Source: a virus
Strand: one strand, 5' to 3'
Length of the DNA: 51,287 bases
Virus record (IMG/VR): IMGVR_UViG_3300034071_002527
Location: 1-51,287 of that record
Shown: positions 17,636 to 27,038 of the stretch, one piece after another
Position numbering within the stretch: position 1 is the first letter of the stretch
How the letters are laid out: each line of letters opens with the position of its first letter
Notes under the pieces: generated by a model
Told to the model about the DNA's origin: nothing
Database searches by the model: none
What the model saw: the letters and a program-made list of their open reading frames with translations, nothing else
Translations under genes and position numbers: made by a program

Positions 17636-18064
17636 ATGCCCTCATTTGTTTTTAATTCTGCAAAAATCGGAATATTAAATGCCACAATAGATTTAGACAG
17701 TGATACATATTATGCTTGTTTAGTGACTTCTATACCTGCCGCAACTGTAACCGTTCGCACAGGGTTAGCGGAAGCTTCAGGGGGAACTTATGCGCCACAG
17801 TTATTGTCTGGAACAACTTTAAACGCTCCTACGACTGCCACAGTCAGATGGACGTTTACCAATCCTATTTGGAATAATTTAACGACTGGTACATCCACAC
17901 CCTTGTTAGGATTGGTAATTTGTAAAAGAGTTGGTAGTAGTTTCGCTACATCCGACCCTGTGTTTGCCTTTTTAGAATTTAATAATAGTTTTACCCCTAG
18001 TGGCGTAACTTTTCAAGTAGATATACCCGTTAATACTGGTGTACTAACTGCAACTTTTAGCTAG
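17636..18064 (+). CDS. Phage virion-associated protein, 142 aa
   Basis: The N-terminus, FVFNSAKIGILNATIDLDSDTYYACLV, matches a common pattern in small phage structural proteins (a short lead, then an ID-L-DTD-y-v-L segment). The rest is beta-rich with many Thr, Val and Ser. It probably sits at the tail tip or on the virion surface. The precise function is unknown. Confidence 0.5.
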   Translation: MPSFVFNSAKIGILNATIDLDSDTYYACLVTSIPAATVTVRTGLAEASGGTYAPQLLSGTTLNAPTTATVRWTFTNPIWNNLTTGTSTPLLGLVICKRVGSSFATSDPVFAFLEFNNSFTPSGVTFQVDIPVNTGVLTATFS

Positions 18065-18073
18065 GTCTAGATT

Positions 18074-18466
18074 ATGTCAGGATTTACGTTCCCAACAATT
18101 ATCCCAAATTCAATTGACAACTTTGAGCTTCCAGATTTCGGAGTAAAGATTTTTGAAAATGATGACGGGTCTGAAACAAGACGTTTTGTTCATCAACAAG
18201 GCAACCATACTAAAATTATGCTGAAATATCAAGGGAGAACGGAAACAGAAGTCGCAACTATTATTAATTTTTGGGGACAAGTTAGAGGGTTAGAGAAAGC
18301 TTTTACCTTACCACCCGGCATTAATAGACACCCAACGGACTACAAGAATAGTATTGATTTGTTGGGTGATACTACATTATGGCGATTTGCTTCGGCTATA
18401 AAATTTATCACTGTTTATACGAAGATTTATAATTTCGATGTCTCCTTAATATCGGTAATTAGCTAA
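18074..18466 (+). CDS. gpM-like minor tail protein, stand-alone copy
   Basis: At 130 residues it consists of the gpM-like module alone: FELPDFGVKIFENDDGSETRRF, LKYQGRTETEVATIINFW, FTLPPGINRHPTDYKNSI, TTLWRFASAIKF, and a final beta strand. In lambda, M lies between the tape measure (H) and L; the same H-M-L order is seen here. The stop overlaps the next start (TAATG). Confidence 0.65.
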   Translation: MSGFTFPTIIPNSIDNFELPDFGVKIFENDDGSETRRFVHQQGNHTKIMLKYQGRTETEVATIINFWGQVRGLEKAFTLPPGINRHPTDYKNSIDLLGDTTLWRFASAIKFITVYTKIYNFDVSLISVIS

Positions 18467-18954
18467 TGTCGAGTTTAGCCCCACATTTAAATCCACAGCA
18501 TTTTTACGGAAGATTAATTTTCTTAAAACTTCCTACTAATGAAGTTTACAGGTTCCAAAATTTTCAAATTGCACCTTATAGTTTTGAAGGTTCAGATTAT
18601 ATTTATTTACCTTTTGTTTTGACAACTTTTGTTGAAGATTTAGAAATTTCCTCAACTTCTATGTCGTTAAAATTAGCAAATACTGAAGCTTTAAGGGCTA
18701 TATTAAAGGAAAAAGAATTGAGAGGGAGTTTAATGAAAGTACATACTGTGTTTCCAGATGACGAAGACGCTATTTATGAAACGCAAAACACTAGAATTTC
18801 CTCGTATGTTTTACAAAAAGGAGCAGTAGTTTTTACCTGTCGCTCTCCAGTAGATGCTGTTTTTAATCAAATTCCTTCTAAAGTGTTTGAACCTGACATA
18901 TTCCCAGAGTTACCGTATGTAAATAGTGTTAAAACTAATTATAGACCACTTTGA
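18466..18954 (+). CDS. gpL-like minor tail protein
   Basis: The 162-residue protein follows a gpM-like and precedes a gpK-like gene, the lambda M-L-K order. Its middle (YLPFVLTTFVEDLEISSTSMSLKLAN ... LMKVHTVFPDDEDAI) has the strand pattern of the hub-forming L/DUF1833-type proteins. The Cys cluster of lambda gpL is not seen: only one Cys, in FTCRSPVDAVF. The stop codon lies inside the IS200/IS605-like end sequence, so the original C-terminus may have been altered. Confidence 0.55.
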   Translation: MSSLAPHLNPQHFYGRLIFLKLPTNEVYRFQNFQIAPYSFEGSDYIYLPFVLTTFVEDLEISSTSMSLKLANTEALRAILKEKELRGSLMKVHTVFPDDEDAIYETQNTRISSYVLQKGAVVFTCRSPVDAVFNQIPSKVFEPDIFPELPYVNSVKTNYRPL

Positions 18955-18987
18955 CATCCTCACCGCCTTAAACGGACGGCGATTCCC
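18951..18987. mobile_element. Remnant of an IS200/IS605-type element end
   Basis: The sequence starts TTGACATCCTCACCGCC, has a short loop, then CGGCG and ATTCCC. This is the layout of the imperfect-hairpin right end of IS200/IS605 (tnpB) elements common in cyanobacteria (TTGACATCCTC-hairpin-GATTCC). It fills the only spacer of ~50 bp in an otherwise overlapping tail operon, between the L- and K-like genes. No transposase is present; it is either a scar or a small palindrome-associated derivative. Confidence 0.5.
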
Positions 18988-19004
18988 AAACCTCATAGGC
19001 CGTT

Positions 19005-19454
19005 ATGATAATTACAACAGAGATAGAACCATCGATTTTTGATTTTAAGGATATTCCTTATCTTTGGGGCGGTAAATCCCCTAAAGAGGGGTTAGATTGT
19101 TTTGGTTTAGTGAATTATGTCTATTATAAACATAAAGGAAAAAAATTTTTAGGTTTTGATTGGGTATATAAAAAATACAATGCTGATTCAGAACTCCCAA
19201 ATTCCGAATTAGAAAGAATAAGTGTTGATTTATTAGGGGATGGAAAACAAATAAACGAACCCTTAGATATGCTTCTTATAAACTGGCATGGAAAATACGG
19301 ATTAGGAATAATTGTACCCCATTTAAACGTTAATTATGTGGTATATACGGGTAGCGGTGGTAGTTCTAGAAGTACATTTAGACCTTTAAAGAGAATGAAC
19401 CCGCTCATTGTTAAAACTTGGAATATTTGGGAAAAAACAGACAGGGTAGCGTAG
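19005..19454 (+). CDS. NlpC/P60-family tail assembly protein (gpK-like)
   Basis: PYLWGGKSPKEGLDCFGLVNYVYY at residues ~18-41 is the NlpC/P60 cysteine-peptidase motif with the catalytic Cys in DCFG. The His partner is likely in MLLINWHGKYGLGIIVPHLN (~88-107). In lambda-type tails gpK carries this domain. It is thought to act in tail-tip assembly or to cleave peptidoglycan peptides. The gene is followed after 1 nt by the J-like gene. Confidence 0.75.
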   Translation: MIITTEIEPSIFDFKDIPYLWGGKSPKEGLDCFGLVNYVYYKHKGKKFLGFDWVYKKYNADSELPNSELERISVDLLGDGKQINEPLDMLLINWHGKYGLGIIVPHLNVNYVVYTGSGGSSRSTFRPLKRMNPLIVKTWNIWEKTDRVA

Positions 19455-19455
19455 A

Positions 19456-21051
19456 ATGTTAAAAACTCCTGAACAAAACTTTCAAGACTTTTTCTTTCAG
19501 GTTTGCCTAAAAGAGGATAGAAGATTAGCTGATGTCCCCTTAACTGAAAGTACGGATAAATTTGTTATACAAAATGGAAAATTAGAAGGAGGAATTGGTC
19601 TAGGAATCGTTGGGGGAATTGTTGGTTTTGCTTTAGGTGGTGTACCTGTTATTTTGACAGGAATTACAATGGGATTTGCACTTGGTTCTTCTTTGTTTGG
19701 TGGTAATAGTGGAAAAAAACCTAAAAAACCTAAAGCTCCTACTTTTTCTTTTGACGGAATGTCTGGTGATAGTATTGCAACTCAAGGAACAGCAATTCCT
19801 ATTATTTATACTTCTATTTTAAAAAACCCTTTAGGAGGCGTAAGAACTGGTGGTAAGTTAATTGCTTGTAGAGTTGAAAACAGGGGGGATTCTGGAAATT
19901 TATATGCAGTTGTGGCTTTGAGTTTAGGGGAAATAGGGAACATTGATGATTCTAAATTGTTAATAGATAATCAATCTATTGACAGATATTATGAAGAAGA
20001 TTTAGATTTTCAATACTTGTCAGGAACTCCTACTTTTTACAATAATCAAGGTCAAAACAGTTTAACAACAGAATTTAACTTTTTTGGTCAATGTATTTCT
20101 CCAAATTCCTATAATCTTTTAGGAACTTCAAAAAGAGCGCAAGCTAAAAACTCAGTTTTAGCTTCTACAACAAGGTCAATCATTGGTAGTTGGGGAGTGA
20201 CAAATTGTTATATATCGTCTAGTGATAGTTCTGGAAAAACCTTTACTAAAAATGCTGGTTCTAGTGATATTGCCGTAGCTGATTCCTTTGCCGTTACAAA
20301 CGAAATCACGGGGGACGGAGGCGGAACTATTTCATGGCAAGTCTTTGATTCTGCTCCTAAGATTGTAGGTTTTGGTACAAGAGGAAGTAATAACATTACT
20401 TTTGGAATTAGAACTGAATCCGTTTATAATCCTGAAACTGGAATTACAACATATCCTCTATCTATTATTGCCGATGGTAGCACCGTCAACTCTAGTGTTT
20501 GGACTATCAATGATACTTTTCAAGTTGAGTTAGGTTTTTCAGGTACTAATAAAGTCATACGATATAAAAGGAATAATGAATTAATTTTAGCTGTTTCGAG
20601 CGTAAATTGGAGTGGTATACCAGCCAAAGTTGTTATTCAAGGTATGAACACAAGTGTTAGGGTTAACTCGGTGTCCAGCGTATATTTTCCCACTGGGGAA
20701 TTTGGAGTAGATGTGGTTTCATCAAATACAGATACCGCAACATTAGTCGTTTATGAGGACGAAAAAGATTCGATTGAAAATTGGAGTCGGTTTACCCCTG
20801 CGGAAATTTATGAGGTTAACAATGGTGGAACAAACAATCGTTTTAGAGTGACTAAAAAAAGAGATTCAGACAGGACTATAACCATTAAACCGTCTGTAAC
20901 TATTACGGAGGATGATGACATATTTGCTATATGGGAAGCTTTTTATGAAACAAGTAAAAAGGTAAACAAAATAGTAATTAACTTTGAAGGGGTCTTATTT
21001 TCCAGACGTAAGCCGACCGAAGATGAAACAGAAAAAACAGGTGCAAAGTAG
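19456..21051 (+). CDS. Tail tip protein, N-terminal part (gpI/gpJ-like)
   Basis: The 531-residue protein has a polar start, two Gly-rich hydrophobic segments (residues ~45-80, as in lambda gpI and J-adjacent proteins), a KKPKKPKAP linker, then a conserved start of the central tail-tip protein (IATQGTAIPIIY ... GGVRTGGKLIACRV, ~105-145). A beta-sandwich insertion (~240-410) looks like a carbohydrate-binding domain. The C-terminal part resumes the J-like fold (TITIKPSVTITEDDDIFAIW ... VNKIVINFEGVLFSRR) and stops inside it. The next gene carries on that domain in the -1 frame. Either the tip protein is naturally split or the two parts are joined by slippage. Confidence 0.65.
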   Translation: MLKTPEQNFQDFFFQVCLKEDRRLADVPLTESTDKFVIQNGKLEGGIGLGIVGGIVGFALGGVPVILTGITMGFALGSSLFGGNSGKKPKKPKAPTFSFDGMSGDSIATQGTAIPIIYTSILKNPLGGVRTGGKLIACRVENRGDSGNLYAVVALSLGEIGNIDDSKLLIDNQSIDRYYEEDLDFQYLSGTPTFYNNQGQNSLTTEFNFFGQCISPNSYNLLGTSKRAQAKNSVLASTTRSIIGSWGVTNCYISSSDSSGKTFTKNAGSSDIAVADSFAVTNEITGDGGGTISWQVFDSAPKIVGFGTRGSNNITFGIRTESVYNPETGITTYPLSIIADGSTVNSSVWTINDTFQVELGFSGTNKVIRYKRNNELILAVSSVNWSGIPAKVVIQGMNTSVRVNSVSSVYFPTGEFGVDVVSSNTDTATLVVYEDEKDSIENWSRFTPAEIYEVNNGGTNNRFRVTKKRDSDRTITIKPSVTITEDDDIFAIWEAFYETSKKVNKIVINFEGVLFSRRKPTEDETEKTGAK

Positions 21052-21063
21052 AGGATAAAGGAA
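21030..21063 (+). other. Junction of the split J-like gene: A6 slip site and internal restart
   Basis: An A6 run (21032-21037, context GAAAAAAC) occurs 12 bp before the stop at 21049-21051. A -1 shift there leads without a stop into the frame of 21063. A good restart signal (GAGGATAAAGG before ATG 21063) also exists, so separate translation is possible. A sequencing indel in the run is a third option. Confidence 0.4.
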
Positions 21064-22916
21064 TGGGTGGTAAAAATTACGCAGATTTAGAAAATTTTCA
21101 AGATATTTATCCTTATGGGGTATGTTTTGATGTTTTTATACAACCCTTGACAGATAATGATGGCTACCCTATTCCTTATTCTGAAAACAATTGGGTTTTT
21201 CTAAAACGGATATTTATTCGTGAAAAATCTGAAAACGCTAAACAATTTAGAATAGAGATAGAAAATCTTAAATATGGTCGGTATTATGTCAAATTAAAAC
21301 CTTTCTCAACATCTCCTGAATCTACTTCAGATACTCTGAAATTAGATTGTAGTGGTGAAGATAGTGTTATTTCTACTTCAGCCAATATTAACGGAAATAT
21401 CGTGCGTTTAAAAGGGGAATTTTCAGGACAACCAACTCATAAATTGATGAGAGATTCTATAAATTATGATGAGTTCAAAAGAATAGTCTCATCTGAAAGT
21501 GGCGCACCACTTAGAATAACTACTATATCAGAAGTTGTAAATCCTGATACTATCTCAAAGCCTAGTAACTATGCTGGTGTGGCTGTTGTTGGAGTTAGAG
21601 TGAAAGCTTCTGACAGAGTTTCTACAGCCCCCGAAATGTCTTTTTTTGTTAGTGAAGGAAGAAAAATTAGAAACTTATTACATTATGGGGTACAACAAGC
21701 AACTACTACTCAAAGCACCATTATTGACACAACTATTGATTATTCTACAATAAACGAAATAGGGAATGGGACAACTAAAGTTAGAAATCTAGACACTAAA
21801 TTAGAAGGTACAGTGACAGGTATATCTAATAATAGACCTGTTACGACTATACCCTTTAGCCCTAAAGACCGTTTTATTATCTATAATTATGAGGCATCTA
21901 ATTATTTTCCAGATATTTATGTTGATTGGCTAATTAACCCAGAAGGTGGGTTGGGGGCAGTTATTGATGGCGATAATGATATTGATTATGATTCGATTGT
22001 TAAAGCGCGTAGATTCGTTAAAGAAAATGAATTTTATTGGGATGGTGTTTTATCGGAGGTGGAAAATTTTTCAGCTAAAGTAACAAAAGATGCTAGTCTT
22101 TCTCTTTTATATCCTTTTAGTCCTAATGGTTTATTTGGACTTACTACAGAAGATGAAGATAGATTACCAATCGCAGTTTTCAATGCTTCTAACATTTTAA
22201 AAGATTCGTTTGAAGAAAGTGTCTTACCGTGGCAAGAATCACAAATTAATCAAGTTGTTGTGGTCTTTACAGATGGTACTGATAATCAAAAACCTTTAAC
22301 GGCAGTAGTAGCTCGAACTGATGTGTTAGTAGCTAAACAAGTTAAATTAAATTCTATCACAATTGAGGCTCCTAGTATTTCTAATCCTGAACAAGCCAAA
22401 AAGGTAGCTGGTGTAACTCTTAATTCAAAGAGATACCAAGATAAAATAGTCAAGTTTAAGACTGCTACTCAAGGACTTTTTTTAGCACCAGGTGAAGCAA
22501 TTCTAGTTCAGCATACGGCTACCGAATATGATTATGACATTTCTGGATATGTTACAGAAGTTGGAGTTTATGATATAGCAACTCAAACCCAAAGAATTTT
22601 GCTATCTAGACAACCCTCTAATTTAATTACATCTGACTATAAAGCTACCATTCAACTTCAGGAAACCAATACGGTACTAGAGAACTTAACTTTTACATTA
22701 GTTCTGGAGAATGGTTTTTACTATTTGGACATTGAAAATTTACCTTCACCCATTTCCTTGTATGACCCTGTAGTTATTGGTAGAGCCGTTATTGAAGATA
22801 AAGTTTACAGGATTCAAAATCTTGCAATCTCTGAAAATGGTGAAATATCTATAAGTGCTGTTTTATGGTCTAACAAATTATTTGATTTTTCTGACCTCGA
22901 CTTTCAATTTCAATGA
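21063..22916 (+). CDS. Tail tip protein, C-terminal part (gpJ-like)
   Basis: The 617-residue product starts in the middle of the domain begun by the preceding gene: CFDVFIQPLTDN, WVFLKRIFIREK and GRYYVKLKPFSTSPESTSDT correspond to the lambda J stretch that includes the R-x-R-R-x-T-P-D-S motif. YPDIYVDWLINPEGGLGAVI (W-L-x-P-x-G-G/M-G) and WDGVLSEVENF are further J-family landmarks. The C-terminal third is beta-rich. The stop overlaps the next start (ATGA). The protein should form the central hub that contacts the host. Confidence 0.7.
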   Translation: MGGKNYADLENFQDIYPYGVCFDVFIQPLTDNDGYPIPYSENNWVFLKRIFIREKSENAKQFRIEIENLKYGRYYVKLKPFSTSPESTSDTLKLDCSGEDSVISTSANINGNIVRLKGEFSGQPTHKLMRDSINYDEFKRIVSSESGAPLRITTISEVVNPDTISKPSNYAGVAVVGVRVKASDRVSTAPEMSFFVSEGRKIRNLLHYGVQQATTTQSTIIDTTIDYSTINEIGNGTTKVRNLDTKLEGTVTGISNNRPVTTIPFSPKDRFIIYNYEASNYFPDIYVDWLINPEGGLGAVIDGDNDIDYDSIVKARRFVKENEFYWDGVLSEVENFSAKVTKDASLSLLYPFSPNGLFGLTTEDEDRLPIAVFNASNILKDSFEESVLPWQESQINQVVVVFTDGTDNQKPLTAVVARTDVLVAKQVKLNSITIEAPSISNPEQAKKVAGVTLNSKRYQDKIVKFKTATQGLFLAPGEAILVQHTATEYDYDISGYVTEVGVYDIATQTQRILLSRQPSNLITSDYKATIQLQETNTVLENLTFTLVLENGFYYLDIENLPSPISLYDPVVIGRAVIEDKVYRIQNLAISENGEISISAVLWSNKLFDFSDLDFQFQ

Positions 22917-23338
22917 TATATCCTAATTTGGTTCCAGATTTCATGAGGGAGCTAGAGCTTCCTACTTATGCTTCATCTATTACTGAGTTTCCAGATGGGG
23001 CGGAAATTCGCTTATCTTTGACCAATAATGGTACAGGTACTAAAATTAAATTAGAGTATGTTAATCGTACTGCTGAGGATGTTTTAGAAATTGTTGGCTT
23101 TTATAATAGTGCTAAAGGTACTTTTAAGGGGTTTTTGGTTCCTATTTCGGTCTGGAGACATCCTTTATCACTTAAAAATGCTTTAGAATCTCTTACAAAA
23201 GGGGTTATTTGGAGATTTGCTGACAAAGTAGAAATAACTACAGTTAAACAAAACGTTTATAATTTTACTGTGAATTTACTTACTACCAGTACGATTGTAG
23301 TTTCGTCTCCTAATCCTTATCCTGACGAAATTTTATGA
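22913..23338 (+). CDS. gpM-like minor tail protein, third copy
   Basis: The 141 residues carry the same module as 18074-18466: ELELPTYASSITEFPDGAEI, IKLEYVNRTAEDVLEIVGFY, FLVPISVWRHPLSLKNAL, VIWRFADKVEITTVKQNVYN. It is coupled by 4-bp ATGA overlaps to both neighbours. Its place after the J-like gene rather than before L is atypical and suggests that copies have become tip or fibre adaptors. Confidence 0.6.
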   Translation: MIYPNLVPDFMRELELPTYASSITEFPDGAEIRLSLTNNGTGTKIKLEYVNRTAEDVLEIVGFYNSAKGTFKGFLVPISVWRHPLSLKNALESLTKGVIWRFADKVEITTVKQNVYNFTVNLLTTSTIVVSSPNPYPDEIL

Positions 23339-24636
23339 GTTTTCCTAATTTTAAGCCTACAAAAATTGAATACATTGAGTTATCTGATTTTGGTAGTATA
23401 ATTACTGAAGACCAAGAAGGAATAGAACGTCGAACAAATGCTTTTACTCAAGGTAGAAGTGCAAAAGTGTCAGCCAAATTTGAAGGTTTAAATAGCACAC
23501 AAGTTTTAGAGTTTATATACTTTTATAAAAACTTAAATGTTACTGGACGGGGATTTAGCATTCCAGAATCTTTTAAGACAAATCAGTTTATTTTTTATGA
23601 AAGTGTTATTAAATCTTTTGGGCAAGTCATTTTATATTTTGAAAAACGTCCGAGTATAGAAACTGAGTTTTCTGATATTTATTCTGTAACTCTTTACATG
23701 ATTGCTTCCATAGCAACTATATCAGCCCCTGAAAGGATTTCTGTGCTTTTACAAACAGAAGTTATAATAAGTGCTAGTTCTTCGACCTCATTTGTTCAAT
23801 GGTCACAAATTTCAGGAAACCCTGTTACTTTTTCTAACCCTAACGATTTAGTTACTAACGTTATTTCTCAAGGGGGAGTTTTTAATTCTACAGGTGGTAA
23901 AATATTTTTTAAAGTAGCTCTTTTAGATAATCCCGATGTATTTACTACAATAGAAATTGTGCCTGCCCCTTCAAGTTTTGATGTTTTGAAAGGAATTAGT
24001 GCTTATTCATATTTTACTGAGTTTTCTTCTCCACAAAAAGTTTTAGCACCTCTAATTTATGATTTACCTTATTCTTTAACTGCCTCTTATAAAAAAAATT
24101 TAGATATTAACACTGTGTATTTTAGATGGAATCCCCCGTCTGAAACTTTTGGATTAGTTAACTATAAAATTGAAACTTATAACAATGGGTGGATTAACTT
24201 AGGTTCTACGGTCTTAAATAAGTTTAATGTCCCTGCTAAAACCCCTTTTAGAATAATTTCTTGTTATACTTTAGATAATAATAATTTTGAAATCCCTTCA
24301 GATTTATTTTATATTGACCCGCAGTTTCACTTAGAGAGTTATGGCTATGCTCCTAGTGAATTTAAAAATCTTAGAGTTTCTAGCACTTTCTCTGAAACAT
24401 TTGCAGACAATGCTACCCAGTTACCTTTTTCAACTGTACAAACAAATTGGTCTACGGCTTCTTCTGTTCTCGTAACTGACCTACCATTCCTATCCTCTAA
24501 TTTAAATGCTTATCAACTAATCCCAAATAATTTTCTGAACCGTGAACGATTAAGTTCTTTTGACGCTCAATTAAATATCGTAGGACAATTGTTGTCTGTA
24601 ACAGACTTAGATTTAGGCGGAGTAGTAATCGGTTAA
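23335..24636 (+). CDS. gpM-like module fused to an Ig-like fibre domain
   Basis: Residues 1-~125 are a fourth gpM-like module (YIELSDFGSIITEDQEGIERR ... IETEFSDIYSVTLYMIAS), though its W-R-F block has drifted (ILYFEKRP). Residues ~130-210 form an Ig/PKD-like segment (VQWSQISGNPVTFSNPND). The rest is beta-rich with aromatic residues. It probably belongs to the receptor-contacting tail-tip complex. The stop overlaps the next start (TAATG). Confidence 0.5.
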   Translation: MSFPNFKPTKIEYIELSDFGSIITEDQEGIERRTNAFTQGRSAKVSAKFEGLNSTQVLEFIYFYKNLNVTGRGFSIPESFKTNQFIFYESVIKSFGQVILYFEKRPSIETEFSDIYSVTLYMIASIATISAPERISVLLQTEVIISASSSTSFVQWSQISGNPVTFSNPNDLVTNVISQGGVFNSTGGKIFFKVALLDNPDVFTTIEIVPAPSSFDVLKGISAYSYFTEFSSPQKVLAPLIYDLPYSLTASYKKNLDINTVYFRWNPPSETFGLVNYKIETYNNGWINLGSTVLNKFNVPAKTPFRIISCYTLDNNNFEIPSDLFYIDPQFHLESYGYAPSEFKNLRVSSTFSETFADNATQLPFSTVQTNWSTASSVLVTDLPFLSSNLNAYQLIPNNFLNRERLSSFDAQLNIVGQLLSVTDLDLGGVVIG

Positions 24637-27038
24637 TGTTTAAACCTATAGGGCAAGTCACTCTTTTGATAACGGATGAGAAAACAGGACAATCACGTTC
24701 TATTACAGAATATAACACTTTTACACAAAGAGGTTATCAAACTGCTTTAAATTTCTCTTTTGGTAGTCTTAACCTACAGTTCTCACCTTTTGCGAGAGCA
24801 GAGAGATTATATATATCTTCTTCTACACAGACCCCAGATAGATATGTTACAACTGTCAGTGGTTTAATTGCACGCTGTGCGCCTCCGGGTGATGCTACAA
24901 TGGTGTCATGGGTCGAGGCTACTGATGAATCACCCATGTACGGTGAATTACGAGGACGGTTAGTTCCTACAGGGGCTTCCAGAACTTTCCGTACTGTTGT
25001 GGTTGGTGAGAATGCACCAGATGAAAATGCGGTAGGTACTACCTATCTTTCAACTTCTGCTTACGCTTATGTTCGTTTTGAAAATAACGTCACACAAGGT
25101 GCTTTTGAAACTATTGACATTTTTTACAGGGTCTATTTTGTTAATAATGTTGGCTTAGGATTGCCTAAAGGTGGTGATTTAATACGAAATATTGGTAGAG
25201 TTCTTTTTGGATTAGCTGATAAGATTATGTCTACAGATTTTTACAATAATGAAGCGAGTCCTCGTCAAACCCCTAGTTTAACTTTTTTACCTAACCCAAT
25301 TAATTATAATTTTTGGGTGTCAGATATTTCTACAAATATCTCGTCAAGACCTATAGGCACAAATAAGGGGCTATCTATTAATAGAGACGTTTCACGACTG
25401 TTATCGAATTTAGAGTTTAAATTGGGTGGTAATTCAGTAGGATTAGATGCTTTTACAGGTAGAGTTATAAACACATTAGCTGTTGGTAACTTGGATTTCA
25501 CTGGATTAACGGCTGTTGCAATTCAATTAGTGAATCTCTCTCGCAATCCTATTCAAACTTCTTGGGGTAAAAAAAATAATGCCGTGTCTGCTTTTTATGA
25601 TGCTACATGGTCAGCTAATGGTTCAGGAAAAATGATACCTTCAGGTTCATGGACTGGCTATTATCCAGATATGTATAGAATACGAATTGTAGATTCTGGA
25701 AATATTGGAGTTGCTACTTATCGTTTAGAACGTCAACGTTTTACACATTATAGCGGTAATTCTTGGTCGCAAACACCAGATGTAATTCCCTTTTTAGGTT
25801 ATGGGTATTCTAGGGTTCCTTTTACTCATTCTCACGGACATCAAAATCATCTTAACTACAAAGTTTTTAATGATAGAACATTAATACGTTGGGATTCTAC
25901 AGGAGTCACAATGATTGACATTTTAAATGGAGTTTACAAAAATTTTGATGTCAATAATGATACTACTGTTTCTAATGCTAATCTTCCTGTTACCAATATT
26001 AAACAGTTAGAAATATTTAACGGAAAAATTTATGTGGCTTGTTCTGACTCAGGATTGTGGGAAATTAACCCAGCAGGGGGTACTAATTCTATTATTAGAC
26101 TGGTAACTACACCGGTTTATGCTGTGGCTTCTGCTTTTAATCAAACAGCCTTAGACCTATTTATTGTTACTAATAACGGAATTACAAATTTATCCTCTAA
26201 CTGGTCAACTTTTTTTAACCCCTCTAATGCTAATATTACATCTATGGGTTGGGCTAATGTTTTCGCATTAGTAGGTTGTACTTCTTCTAATAGACCAAAT
26301 GCTGAATTTGTTATTCATTTGCGTAATGGTAGCAATTTTGCATTAGTTTGGTGGTCTAGGTCTATTGGGAATAGTAGTGCAAATTCTGTTACGTTCAATT
26401 CCTTTATCACAGATGGTATTATACCTACAGAAAAAGCTGTTCAAGTTTCTACTTTTGGAGATTTTTGGATTTTCCATGTTGTTAGTAATCATTCTTTTTG
26501 TGCTAATTCTTTTGGTTCTCAGGCTACACTAAATAGTAATTTTACCCCTGCTAACGGGGACGTGAGAAATGTCAGACGTATTGGGTTTTTTGATGAAAAT
26601 AATTTTTATTATGCCAGACAATGGCTTAAAAATGGGGTGGATAATCTTTTTCTTTCTGTAAGAAATAATTCTGATGTTGAGGTTAAAAGTGTTAGTATAT
26701 TACCTCAAGTGCTTTCTGATACCTTATTGTATTTAGGCAGAAATCTTTTTTTTGTTGGGGGAGCTATTGGTGTTTGTTCTCTTGAGTGGGAATCTTGGGG
26801 TTGGAATGGTTCTGCTTGGGTTAAAGACCATAGTGGCGTTAAAACAACCCACGCCGATTCTCAACCTATTCTTGATGGTCTATCAATTAAATTTCAAAAT
26901 GGTCAAACTGGTGTTTCTTTTCAATCTCTGGACTTTTATACACTCCCTGTTTGTTATGGTGTTTTAGGAGATAATGCCCGTTATATAGAACACTATGTTA
27001 CTTTTTCAGCTTCTGAAATTTCTCAAGGAAGTCTTTAA
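24636..27038 (+). CDS. Large tail fibre-like protein, 800 aa
   Basis: A predicted beta-rich protein, high in Asn, Ser, Phe and Trp. The N-terminal ~170 residues (GQVTLLITDEKTGQSRSITE ... TIDIFYRVYFVNN) look like a virion-attachment domain. Residues ~440-640 contain repeated segments such as LEIFNGKIYVACSDSGLWEI and LDLFIVTNNGITNL that resemble beta-propeller blades. A conserved phage-fibre chaperone or catalytic site is not seen. Function as a fibre is inferred from context. Confidence 0.5.
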   Translation: MFKPIGQVTLLITDEKTGQSRSITEYNTFTQRGYQTALNFSFGSLNLQFSPFARAERLYISSSTQTPDRYVTTVSGLIARCAPPGDATMVSWVEATDESPMYGELRGRLVPTGASRTFRTVVVGENAPDENAVGTTYLSTSAYAYVRFENNVTQGAFETIDIFYRVYFVNNVGLGLPKGGDLIRNIGRVLFGLADKIMSTDFYNNEASPRQTPSLTFLPNPINYNFWVSDISTNISSRPIGTNKGLSINRDVSRLLSNLEFKLGGNSVGLDAFTGRVINTLAVGNLDFTGLTAVAIQLVNLSRNPIQTSWGKKNNAVSAFYDATWSANGSGKMIPSGSWTGYYPDMYRIRIVDSGNIGVATYRLERQRFTHYSGNSWSQTPDVIPFLGYGYSRVPFTHSHGHQNHLNYKVFNDRTLIRWDSTGVTMIDILNGVYKNFDVNNDTTVSNANLPVTNIKQLEIFNGKIYVACSDSGLWEINPAGGTNSIIRLVTTPVYAVASAFNQTALDLFIVTNNGITNLSSNWSTFFNPSNANITSMGWANVFALVGCTSSNRPNAEFVIHLRNGSNFALVWWSRSIGNSSANSVTFNSFITDGIIPTEKAVQVSTFGDFWIFHVVSNHSFCANSFGSQATLNSNFTPANGDVRNVRRIGFFDENNFYYARQWLKNGVDNLFLSVRNNSDVEVKSVSILPQVLSDTLLYLGRNLFFVGGAIGVCSLEWESWGWNGSAWVKDHSGVKTTHADSQPILDGLSIKFQNGQTGVSFQSLDFYTLPVCYGVLGDNARYIEHYVTFSASEISQGSL

